Shown here: positions 11,196 through 21,402 of the stretch, piece after piece | Numbering within the stretch: the stretch's first letter is position 1 | Layout: every line of letters begins with the position of its first letter | Translations under genes and position numbers: made by a program | Origin: Wallemia ichthyophaga EXF-994 | Taxonomy: Eukaryota > Basidiomycota > Wallemiomycetes > Wallemiales > Wallemiaceae | Reading direction: 5' to 3' | DNA: 64,000 bases | Assembly: GCF_000400465.1 (NCBI RefSeq) | Contig: NW_008806283.1 | Coordinates: 62,001-126,000, forward strand | Notes under the pieces: model-generated | Told to the model about the DNA's origin: nothing | The model's database searches: none | Seen by the model: the letters and a program-made list of their open reading frames with translations, nothing else

Positions 11196-11572
11196 TCACA
11201 CAGTCGAACCGAGACCCACGATTCCCATTGGTACCGCAAACCCCTTGGCTTGGCCACTGCCCTGGATTTGTCTCTTCTGACGGTATTGATCATGTTGTGC
11301 GCCAGGAGCATCCATCCAGCTATGAGGGACGGGCGCACCATTAGTTCCGGATGCTCCCGATACCTCCGACTTTCCAAACAACTTCTTCAATTTGAGTATA
11401 AATTTGCTCGGTTTCTTCCAAGTAGTCGTTGGTGGATCGACGTTGTCTTAATATTTCCCTCAAGTCAGAAACGAAACATCAACACAAAAACACACCTACA
11501 ATTAACGTAATAGTATCGATTAGTAGTGTAGTCAAATAATTTATTCCATCCAGCGGGCAGTGAAGGTGACAT
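11196..11572 (-). CDS. small WW-domain protein (Wwm1-like)
   Basis: Exons (minus) 11500-11572 and 11196-11446 flank a 53-nt intron (GTAGGT...ATTAAG) that splits the WW domain. Joining them restores a textbook WW fold: LPAGWNKLFD, then NRYYYVN, then TTTWKKP with the second Trp. The product is 107 aa; after the domain come a Lys-rich segment (KLKKLFGK) and a Q/G-rich tail. It resembles small fungal WW proteins such as yeast Wwm1. The ATG lies only 13 bp after the stop of the arrestin-like gene on the same strand, so its promoter would have to lie inside that gene, or the two may be co-transcribed or fused by an unseen splice. WW domains bind PPxY motifs, and the neighbour contains PPRY. Confidence 0.72.
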
Positions 11573-11585
11573 TAGCGGTGTTGAA

Positions 11586-13325
11586 TTATACGAGAGAAGA
11601 TGAACGTTCGGTGATGACGAAAGGTTCTGGTGAGATGGGCGAGTTGACGCCTGAGGTGTAATCGAAGAAGGTGGTGTTGGTGTTATTATGACCGCTGAGA
11701 TCCAGTCTCGGTGGGACATGCACACCTCTCCTGACTTCCTCCGCCAGCAGCAGAGTCTCTTCCGTAGAATCAGGCTGCTTGTTGTAACGCGGTGGGCCTT
11801 CCTCATCCTCCACCTGCGTCCCTTCGTCCGTGTACAGCTGGCTATATGCGGGCAACTGTGAGGGTGGAAGGAGACCTTTGCTTTTGAGTAGAGCCAAGCG
11901 CTGCGCTTGCACTTCGAGCATGCTATCGTTCGAGCGTCTGCTGAACCACACCGGTATGGTAATGTCAATGCTCTCCCCCCGCCATTCACCGTCTCCGGGA
12001 ATCTTGCGCACAATATTGAGTATAAGCCGCAGCGCGTGTCTTATTTTTACATACGGCGTCTCGCAGTCAGGGTAAGGGGATGAGGTGGCAGCGTGTGAGT
12101 GTGAATGTGGGTGCTTGTCCGAGTCAGTTTCAGTGTTGTTGTGTAGCTCCTGACCCTTTGTCTGACCTCCCTCACGCTCCCCCTTGGTGGGCATGGGCAA
12201 GGTGAGGGCGATGCGTGCGGTGAGCTTCCCCCCAATATCTACGCCCTCCTCACCGAACGTATGCGTCGCAAAAGCCGCTGTGGCAGGCGGGGGACCTACG
12301 CCACGTGCGACTAGGCGTGAGCGCGTGTAGGATGTGGGGACACTGCTTATCCCAAGCGTGTTAGCTATATCGCTCAGCGCGTGTTCCTGGTATGCGTGAG
12401 CAAACGGGATGAGTGGGTATTGCGGTGGTTGGCATTGTGGGAGCGGGTATGTGGCTAGATAGCGTTGACGTGGTTCTGAAGTGTAGTGTATCTCCTCGAT
12501 GCAGCCAAGTTGGAGACTTTCGAGACGCGCCTGTGTCGCGTGACCATTTCCATTTCCATTTCCACCTGCATTGCGCCTGCTCCCATTATCACCGCTTTCA
12601 CAATTATCGCCCTCCTCATCACTCACAAGCCCCGTAAATATATCCAACTTGAGCTCGTCGTCGTCGGTGAAATACCACATGGGCGTCTTGATCCCAATAC
12701 GCACGGGTTTGAAGTCGCGTGTGTCGTGTGTGGGGCATTGCGACTTTATGTTGTGCACGCGTGAGCGGAGGTGCTGATTGCGGTGGCGGCTGATGAATAT
12801 CTCACACTCAGGCGCGAGCACAGTGTGTTTCTTGATGGAGTTGTTGAGAGGCCAGAGGAGCGAGTTGCGTTTGTTCTCAGCAGCTTCAACGGTGGACTCC
12901 ATCTTTGCGAATAAGGAGTAAGAGGTACGTGAGGATGGCAGGGACATACTTGGTGGCAGCCAGCCATTCAAACGTAGATCAAAGACGACAGAAACGTTGA
13001 TTGGGTGTTCTGAGTCATTCTCGAAAGTGGAAGGCTCGCTGCCCCGCTTAATGATCTGGTCAGAATTGTGAGCTAGGCGGTGAGAACTGAGTCTGCCTTC
13101 AGCATCGCTGTACTGGGAGCAGCCTTGGAAGGTGACAGAGAGCGAGTGTATCCGGAGCTTCTTGCGCTGTAGAGGAGGGATAGAAATGATTATATTGCCA
13201 GAAAGGCTGTACTGCGAGCACGTTCTGGTGGTTCCATGCATGCTGATATGATTCGAATCAGGGATGAGGCTGATATTCATGTTGGGTGGATTGCTTGGGT
13301 TGTTATAATACGAGAACTCATACAT
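11586..13325 (-). CDS. arrestin-like trafficking adaptor
   Basis: A 579-aa open frame with a clear ATG at 13325. The N-terminal half has arrestin-N features: beta strands with LSGNIIISI, SVTFQGCS and the motif LNGWLPPSMSLP followed by SYSLFAKM. The C-terminal half ends with an arrestin-C-like strand set (KIRHALRLILNIVRK, then SIDITIPVWFSRR). A tail follows with the PPRY motif, a typical docking site for Rsp5-type ubiquitin ligases (WW domains). The family links ubiquitin ligases to plasma-membrane transporters and steers their endocytosis. A low-complexity basic and glycine insert sits mid-protein. Specific cargo cannot be told. Confidence 0.8.
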   Translation of the reverse strand: MYEFSYYNNPSNPPNMNISLIPDSNHISMHGTTRTCSQYSLSGNIIISIPPLQRKKLRIHSLSVTFQGCSQYSDAEGRLSSHRLAHNSDQIIKRGSEPSTFENDSEHPINVSVVFDLRLNGWLPPSMSLPSSRTSYSLFAKMESTVEAAENKRNSLLWPLNNSIKKHTVLAPECEIFISRHRNQHLRSRVHNIKSQCPTHDTRDFKPVRIGIKTPMWYFTDDDELKLDIFTGLVSDEEGDNCESGDNGSRRNAGGNGNGNGHATQARLESLQLGCIEEIHYTSEPRQRYLATYPLPQCQPPQYPLIPFAHAYQEHALSDIANTLGISSVPTSYTRSRLVARGVGPPPATAAFATHTFGEEGVDIGGKLTARIALTLPMPTKGEREGGQTKGQELHNNTETDSDKHPHSHSHAATSSPYPDCETPYVKIRHALRLILNIVRKIPGDGEWRGESIDITIPVWFSRRSNDSMLEVQAQRLALLKSKGLLPPSQLPAYSQLYTDEGTQVEDEEGPPRYNKQPDSTEETLLLAEEVRRGVHVPPRLDLSGHNNTNTTFFDYTSGVNSPISPEPFVITERSSSLV

Positions 13326-13556
13326 AAGATAAATAAATCAGCCAAGCGCGTGCTGACAGCTATGCACGCGTCGACAGCCCATACGTACGTCAACCAATCT
13401 CCGCGTTGACAGCGAGATTGGAATTTAAAATAACAGTGTACAATACACATACGATTTATTTGAGTGAAATAATTTTCATTTTCAGAGCCACAGCCATGGC
13501 CCTATTAGCGTGTCTCTCACCCACTCAGCCAACACAAAAAAACTCAAACAAACGCA

Positions 13557-14291
<735 letters not shown>

Positions 14292-14413
14292 GTTAAATAC
14301 ACTTTATACCCTCTTTTCTTTCCATTCTCACAAATTTTCACAATATTCAATCTTTTAATCTTTTTTTGTTAAATGATTACATTCTAATATTCTTATTTAA
14401 CACATTATAAAGC

Positions 14414-14707
14414 CTACACGGCTCTTTCTTTCGCTGACATGGCCTGGATTACATGTTAGCTGGTCATAGCTACCGTAAGACAACCCACCTCCATCTTCTC
14501 TCTCTCCTTTCTATTGTGATCCACTTTCCTCTTAAGATCTGGCGACAGCTTGTTGTACAGCTCCTCGTCGCTCGGCGTGAGTCCAACCATCAATCCATAT
14601 CCACTTCCCATGACTTTTGGCAATAAGCAACAAACACACAGCACACAGCTTACCCACTCACTCACGCTACTCCAGAATGCCCAACGTCCCCAAGCTATTT
14701 TAACCAT
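14414..14707 (-). CDS. Cbp4-like mitochondrial assembly factor (66 aa)
   Basis: Exons (minus) 14662-14707, 14489-14613 and 14414-14443 (201 nt, 66 aa). The first donor region is a doubled GTGAGTGAGT; the second GTGAGT gives the right phase. The last intron (45 nt) has a GCTAAC branch. The product has one N-terminal transmembrane segment (WAFWSSVIMGSGYGLMVGL), then TPSDEELYNKLSPDLKRK and a charged tail. This layout matches fungal Cbp4, an inner-membrane factor for cytochrome bc1 complex (cytochrome b) assembly. The match is by pattern (TP-x-EEL-x-x-LSP-x-L) only, so identity is probable rather than certain. Confidence 0.6.
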
Positions 14708-14752
14708 TTGAGCGTATCAGATGAGGGTAATTTGTACACGCTATCAAATCAT

Positions 14753-15577
14753 TTATCTTGTTTGTACCTTTGCAAGCTCAACGATTGCAGCTCTAGCGAC
14801 AATATGGTCAAGTAAGCCACTTGGGAGGCCAGAGATGGATACTGCCCCAATTGGTCCAGCCACTCCCTTGATATTGATGGGAAATGAACCACCATCTGCG
14901 CTGAAAGACGGGAACTTATTCTCTGTAAATGCATTCATTGTATTCGTCGCCTTCACTTTCATCTTCTCCTGCGACTCCTTAATACGCAAATTGCGCATGA
15001 CAACACGCCCAGTTGGCCCATCTTCAAACACCACCGATGGGAAAACCGCAGAAATGAGATCTTGCAGCTCCTTCCTCGTCATGACTTTAACGCCTGTAAA
15101 ATTCATAAACTGCTGGTACGCCTCGACAAATTCAGTGAGGGGTACTGCGCTGTCACCGTTGAGATCCTCGCACAGAAGCGCATTGAGATACTCAGTGCTA
15201 CGTGCTGGTTCCGAGTTTATCCCTCTTATCACTCCAATTTCCCCATCGGGAAGTGTGTACCTTCCAACGGCGTGGTGCTTCGCTATCAGCGCTTGTCCGT
15301 AGAGATAAGACGACTGGTGGTATTTCTTGCTGATTGCAAGCTTGCCATTCAGCCAATCGTAGTTGGCTGGCGTCACCTCACCGAGAACCCCAGAAGCCAA
15401 CTCTATCCCGTTGAACAAACGCACCGCAAACACTATCCCACTCCCCTCAAAGTTGAAACTGCGGATCGTGTCGGCGATGAACCACGCATCGACACTGTCG
15501 AATTTGTTCAGCGCTATCTTGTCATCTGCTTTCAGTTGCGCGAGTGTTGGGTTGTATTGCTGCTGCTTTACATTCAT
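14753..15577 (-). CDS. UPF0303 (heme-binding-like) protein with a ~110-residue insert
   Basis: An intron-less 274-aa frame. Residues ~24-94 (FDSVDAWFIADTIRSF, AVRLFNGIELASGVLG, NYDWLNGKLA, HQSSYLYG) and ~215-265 (GGSFPINIKGVAGPIGAV, SGLPSGLLDH) resemble the two halves of the UPF0303/DUF967 fold, related to GlcG/HbpS heme-binding proteins. That family is normally about 160 residues. Here ~110 extra residues separate the halves. They include D138-L-N-G-D-S-A-V-P-L-T-E149-F, which has the spacing of an EF-hand calcium loop (positions 1, 3, 5 and 12 acidic or polar). Function is unknown; possibly heme or small-molecule handling in the cytosol. Confidence 0.7.
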   Translation of the reverse strand: MNVKQQQYNPTLAQLKADDKIALNKFDSVDAWFIADTIRSFNFEGSGIVFAVRLFNGIELASGVLGEVTPANYDWLNGKLAISKKYHQSSYLYGQALIAKHHAVGRYTLPDGEIGVIRGINSEPARSTEYLNALLCEDLNGDSAVPLTEFVEAYQQFMNFTGVKVMTRKELQDLISAVFPSVVFEDGPTGRVVMRNLRIKESQEKMKVKATNTMNAFTENKFPSFSADGGSFPINIKGVAGPIGAVSISGLPSGLLDHIVARAAIVELAKVQTR

Positions 15578-15839
15578 TGCTGTGGAAAGTGAGTGTGTGG
15601 AGTGATGCGTCTTCTGAGTTTGTGTGTGAGTGTGCGTTATGAACAGGTGATGTGGGCACGTCCACCACTACTGATAAGCTATCGTTACCCGAGCAACCCG
15701 ACGAGTGAACCCAACTTAGAAAAAATAAATGAATATCAATTGGCTAACAAAAGTCCTTAGTTGTAAACTTGTAATGGATGTAAATGATCGGCATTAAAGA
15801 GGAAATTACCAGACATGTCCTCGGCTATTTGTAATCTCG

Positions 15840-18800
15840 TTAGCACACATATAATATCTTTATTATCCACTCACTCTCTAAAAACTTGGTAGGGTACACC
15901 ACCAAATTCCCCTTGAGCCGATTAAGCAGCTTCTCCATTGCGTCGATTTCACTCCTCGTATACCCTCCAGATTCAGCCGTCATACTTCCATTACGCATAT
16001 TTCTCCGGCTTCTCTGTGGCTTTTGCGCATGTGTATCGTCTTCCCCATTACTCCCACTACCCGCACTCGTCATCCCATTCAAATACTTAGAAGACGTCCC
16101 GCTGTTTGACCTCTCCATACTCTCCTCCACGATCGGCTTCTTGTGTTTCTCAGCCATCATGCTGAAGTTCTTGAACTGCCTCCAAGTAGTCACCGTATCA
16201 TCTGGCGTGCAATGGAACACTTTGCGATAGATTTCCGTGTTATATATCGCTGAAGCTATCCAAATGTCCTCAAAGAATTCCTCCGAACACGGATCCACAA
16301 AACTATCCTTATCGAAATCTGGTCCTAGGAATGGCATAGAATAGGTATTGCCTCTTGTCAGTGCCTGCGTCGATCTCCTACTGCGGCGCTCGTTCGTTAT
16401 CGCCGAACTAGTAGTACTGAATCCTCTCGACCGAGTCCGCCTCTCAAGGTTACTGCCACCGCTCTTGTCAGCCGCAGATACAGCCTCCCCATTCTCACGT
16501 TTATCCGCTTGGTCCTGCTCCACCTTTTTCGCTATACTCCCATCTTCCGCCATCTCCCCCTTGATTTCGTGATAAGACTTTTTTAGCGCACTCTGCAACC
16601 TGTCTATTGGATCAGTTATTTGCAGATCCTCTGCTGCTACATTAGTAGGGTGTCTGTCGTCCTTTGTATGCACGTGGTCGTGCTCAGGCGCCCAGTAATT
16701 AGTTCCTTCAGTATTTGCGATCCCTGGCGTGTTAGGATCGGTTGGTCCAGCTGGGGGTGCTGAATTTGTTGATTCAGCTGCTGCTGCTTCTGCTGCTCTC
16801 CCCTTAGCCATCTGCTCATTCATATGAAGGTCGTCGACATCAATACCGAGATGCTCTCTCATCAATCTTATTCTCAAAGTGTGATTAAATCTCCCAACTT
16901 TGTACGGTCTGCCAGCCATCTCTGAATCTATCATATCAGTGTCGCGGATAATGGAAGCTAACTCCGAATCTCTGTCACCGCGCTGACTGCGCTCGTTGAT
17001 ATTTGCACTTCCTATTATTGTCAATCGATCATCGACAGTCATCGTCTTGGCGTGAATGTAAAGAATCTCCGAAGTGAGGTTACCTGATTTGAATTTACCC
17101 CAGTTGCGCAAACTGAAGAAGGTTATGTAGTCGTCAGGATCAATACCCTCCTTGCGAAGTCTAGCAAAGATCGATTGTGCACCGCGACAGATGGATCTGT
17201 TCTGACAGTCAACGATCAGTCTTACAGATGAAGCTGCAGGGTTGTCTACCGACTGGGAATAGCCTGGCATGAGAGGAATAATGATACAGGCCCTCCACGT
17301 TGTGTTCTCGCGATGTGCGCGAATGATGCGGTTCACTAAAGCATCCCCAATCTGATTCTCAATCACTGTAGTATCCACAATGGTGGATGTAACAAAGAAT
17401 TGATTTTCGATATAGACAAAGTGTTCACTTTTCTGTATCGCCTTGACGTAGGCATTTTGAATCGAGTGCTCGATCTTATCAGGTGTTCCAATCGACCATG
17501 GTCCACAAGAGCGACATATTTGCATCTCGAGTGTACCATTCATCTTTTGCATTTCGAGATCACGGTTGCTGAGGTCGTTTGGTGGTAACAGGAAGGGAAG
17601 CTCGCGACTGTGGTGCTTTGTTCGCAAAAGATAGTTCCAGCGCTGAATGAAGTGGCGCGAAAGATCACGCGCTGGTTGACCAATAAGCTGCAAGCCCACA
17701 TCATGCCATGGCATGCGAGGCGTAGTGCTTCTATCGAACATATCCTCGTATGGCTTGTTGAGGTCGCGGAAATCAGATACACCTGGTATTGAAATAAGTT
17801 TGACATCAACACCATTTACTTTTCAACTTACGTGCATTCGAGTAGTCTTTTCCTGGCCAGATATATTCATCTCCGTTTTCACCTCCCTCATCGACACAAA
17901 TGTGCTGTGGAGTGTCCCATCTACCGAAACAAAGATCTAAGCCACCCATAAATACCATTGTCTGATCAACTACACATAGCTTTTCGTGGTGCGAGAAGTA
18001 CAATACACCTGTGGTGATATGTGAAGGAGATCTCTGAACCATGATGTTCTCATTCAACGAACGCAGTTTTTGTTTCGTGTAGTTTGAGTCGATAGGCGTA
18101 AACTCATTTGAGACTTCTCTATACACAATAACGTAAATTTTGACGCCTTCTGCTGCTTTCCTTTGAAGGAGATTTGTAAGGGTCCATTTAGGATGACCTG
18201 GCCTGCGCAGCTGCAGCTCAGGCGATAACCACCAATCGTGAATATATATACTTTCCCGGGCTAATGAAACTGCACGAGACAGCTGCCAGAAGTAGTCGCG
18301 TCCATCAATAAGCCATTGTGCACTGACGTTGAGACGAACTGGTGCGAATGAGTCAAATCTGTGAATCTTTGACCATAGTGTGTTATTTTTCATCATCATC
18401 ATGCTCTGGATAAACTGTTCCATTTGTCTTTCGTTTTTTGCTACGAGCTTCATCCTTCTTTCTGCATTGCGGATATAGAATGTGTGTGTTGAGGTATCTT
18501 TAGTCTTGCTCTTTTTCACTTCATTTGAGACGGCGAATTGAGGGTCAGAATCAACGGCATGCTCATTTATATTCTGCTGCTGCTGCTGCTCCAATCTAGC
18601 TTCCTCAACACTATCGTCACGATCATGTTCTTGTGAGCTTGATGGACGTGTTTCAGTGCTCTTCATCGTATCTAACCTGGAATCCTTAGGTTGAGAAACT
18701 TGGCGTGAGTGAGAGTGACTGTGCAAGTGAGGATGATGGTGCTGAAGGAATGCCTCACCCTCGATAAATGGCGCTCTAATTGCATTAGCTGTTTGTCTGT

Positions 18801-20325
18801 AGTATCTTTTTGGCCTTTCGATGGAAAAGTCACTATCAATCAAGAAGACGTCATAAACACTTATTGAATGGGCATCCTCGACGCATACCAAGTAGTCGTC
18901 TCTGACAATCCACCACTTTGGTTCACGCAACTTCTTAATGCTTATCGCCGAAACAATCGATGGTTGTGCAGAGAGTCTACCGCAGTTATTTGACATGATG
19001 CGCAGGTAACCGGCTTTACCTTGACTACCGCCATTCTGGATCAAGCAGACTGTAAGTGCTGAGAACTCAAAGAATCTACAAATGCGGTTGGCGGAGGATG
19101 AGAACATTGTGGCACGGATAAGGTCAATGAGGTAGTTTTGTAATGAATCTCTTTGCATTCTAGCGAAATCCGACTTGGAGAGTTCTTTACCTTTGAGTCT
19201 GCCCTCCCTTTTGAGTAAGTTAAAGTAGGGTAAGCTTGTTTTTGGGAATTCTGGTAAGCCATCCATCGCTCTTCTGACTGAGGCGACGCGGAAGTGGGTA
19301 TGTAGACTAACAAAGTCACGTAGTTCGCGATAAATGGTCCATCTTAGGTTGGAATCACCGTACTGACACTGATAAAGGATGTGAGATGTGTAAATAGGGT
19401 AATTCTTCAAATTAGCGCACCTCAATTCTAAACATAGCGTGAGTGTTGGAGAGTGGATGAACACTATCGCTGACTCTAATTTTTAAGTGATGGAGAAATA
19501 CAGGTATACGTGGAGAGTGATGCTCATCGCGATCGAGAGCCATTTTGAGCATCACAGCGGGTAACATACCATACATGCACTCAGTGACCAAGTCAACTTC
19601 AGCGCCAGTACGTGGTTGTATAGATTTATGACCAATGATCTTTGATTTGATAGCAGCCCAACGGTGCTTACCAGATTTATCATTCTTGTCGTTGTAAGAA
19701 GACCTCCTTGATATCTGGGTGGTAGCATTCTGAAGGCGTGGATAATCTGAGCTGTTTTCCTTCTTTTTCTGGACAGTGTCATCCTGAGACATTGACCTAA
19801 CTTGTGCTTTGTTTTTTTTCTTTTTTGCGGGTTTTGGGGAGGGATCTTCATCCTCCCACTCGCTGGAAGACTCTAAACCGATAGAGGAAGAGCGTGACTG
19901 CTGTGCTGAGTAAACGCCTTTCATTTCATTCTGATTTGGAGCGAACTTTTTAGCGAAAGGGTCGTCTTCTTTACCCGCGAGAGAAGTGGGAGTATCAGGC
20001 ATATTAAGCAAAAGTCTAGCGCGTGGGTTTGGATGCTGCGAGGTGCCTGCGTATGAGCTCATTGAGAGCGTAGGCGAGGGACGTGAGGAGGAAGGACGCG
20101 AGTGTTTTGTAGATTTCATCGGATCCTTTGTATCTAGTGGGGGAAGCGGGGGTGACAGCTTTCCAGAGGACAGCTTCTCTGGCTCTTCGTGTCTGTGGAG
20201 TGTGAGCCCGTCATCGTGCAAATCCACGAGAGCTCAACCCACAACGGCAATTGTGTGAGAGTGTTGTCTCTATCATCAATCTGCGTCTTCTGAAGCTCCA
20301 GCGTTAAGTCCGCAAGCTTGGTCAT
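15840..20325 (-). CDS. SPO14: phospholipase D1 (Spo14/PLD1 type)
   Basis: Exons (minus) 20243-20325, 19421-20192, 17832-19368 and 15840-17782 (4335 nt, 1444 aa); introns 50, 52 and 49 nt. Order: disordered Ser/Pro/Lys-rich N-terminus; PX domain split by intron 2 (FRIE joined to CQYGDSNLRWTIYRELRDF); PH-like region (ERPKRYYRQ, VAKNERQMEQFIQSM); catalytic HKD1 (HHEKLCVVD, ~746-754) with GGLDLCFGRWD; HKD2 (HAKTMTVDD, ~1041-1049) with GSANINERSQRGDRDSE; and the conserved C-terminal LVVYPTKFLESEW. It hydrolyses phosphatidylcholine to phosphatidic acid, and in yeasts is needed for sporulation and vesicle trafficking. The long insert between HKD2 and the C-terminus (A/E-rich) is disordered. Divergent from the PAQR gene, 65 bp between ATGs. 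Confidence 0.96.
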
Positions 20326-20390
20326 CGCCGTGAGTGATCAAGACGCAACCCGCTCTGGGACGCACCACCACGCGCCACCAAGCCATTTGA

Positions 20391-21310
20391 ATGAGAAAAT
20401 TACTTAAATACGATGAAATACCCGCGTGGATAAAGGACAATCAGTTTATTACGCACGGATATCGCCCTGTCTCCCATTCCATCCGCAATTCACTCTCATC
20501 GATATTCGATAGCATTCACAACGAATCTGGTGGGAATAATTACATGGCAATTACTCCATCTAACTCCTACGGCTAGTGAACATACACTCACACCTTTGGG
20601 GTGCTGCTTTCTTCGTGTTTTGCTTGTTTGCCTTGTCAACCGATACGAAACACCAAAACTATTCGTGGAAAGACTACGTGGGGTTCTCCACTTTCATCTT
20701 ATCCGCAATCACCTGCCTCTCTTTCTCCTTTCTCTACCACACTTTCTCTAACCACTCAAAAACACTCGCAAACACTTGGCACGCTTTAGATTACGCTGGT
20801 ATATGCATCCTCATAGCCGGCAGCTTCATCCCTTCCATCTATTACGGCTTCTATTGCTCCCCTACATCCCAGCTCCTCTACATGGCTGCTATGCTCATCG
20901 CTTCCTCTGTCGCTCTCTACATTGTTCTCCACCCCCATTACCGCAGACCTTCTTTCAGGAAGGCGCGCACTAGTGTTTTTATAGCTCTTGGCCTATCCTC
21001 TATCCTCCCTATTGTCCATGCCCTTTACATGGACGGCCTCGACGTCCTCCGTCGAACTATAGCCCTTGACTACGTCCTCGCTTCTGGCAGCATGTACATC
21101 ATCGGCGCTCTCATCTACGCTGCTCGCTTTCCAGAGGCTTATTTCACTCATCGCAACTTCTCTTACTACGGCGCTTCTCATCAGATCTTCCACCTCTTTG
21201 TCGTCGCTGCGGCTGTGTGCCACTACTTTTCCATCCTTTCCTCGCAGTCCTTTTACAGCGACCCCGAGTTCGATTACTGTTCCAGGTATGTACACAACTG
21301 GCAAATGTAA
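20391..21310 (+). CDS. PAQR / hemolysin-III family membrane receptor (Izh-like)
   Basis: Exons 20391-20529 and 20577-21310 (873 nt, 290 aa) around a 47-nt intron with a TCTAACTCC branch region. The N-terminal soluble part (YDEIPAWIKDNQFITHGYRP) and the junction HNESVNIHSHLWGA match AdipoR/Izh proteins exactly in layout. Seven hydrophobic segments follow, with FLYHTFSNHS, the DYAGICILIAGSF motif, and a C-terminal HQIFHLFVV carrying the zinc-ligand histidines of the family. Fungal Izh proteins affect zinc and sterol homeostasis; the human homologues are ceramidase-like receptors. Convergent with SLA2 about 90 bp downstream. Confidence 0.95.
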
Positions 21311-21402
21311 TTCATACACCTACGCATGAAATGTGGATTATTTACAAAACAAAAAGAAAAAAAAAGAAAAAAAGGAATTCATTTTATGTACAAGGTATCA
21401 TT

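Noticed and set aside
11640..11740. A hidden intron fusing arrestin to the WW domain
   Set aside because: A 73-nt candidate (GTGCAT...CCTCAG) would fix the frame but has a poor donor and no branch site, so I kept two genes and list it only as an experimental question.
20200..20325. A PLD1 start at the codon 20227
   Set aside because: That codon is GTG and follows a stop in frame. The ATG at 20325 joined by a 50-nt intron gives an exact phase match.
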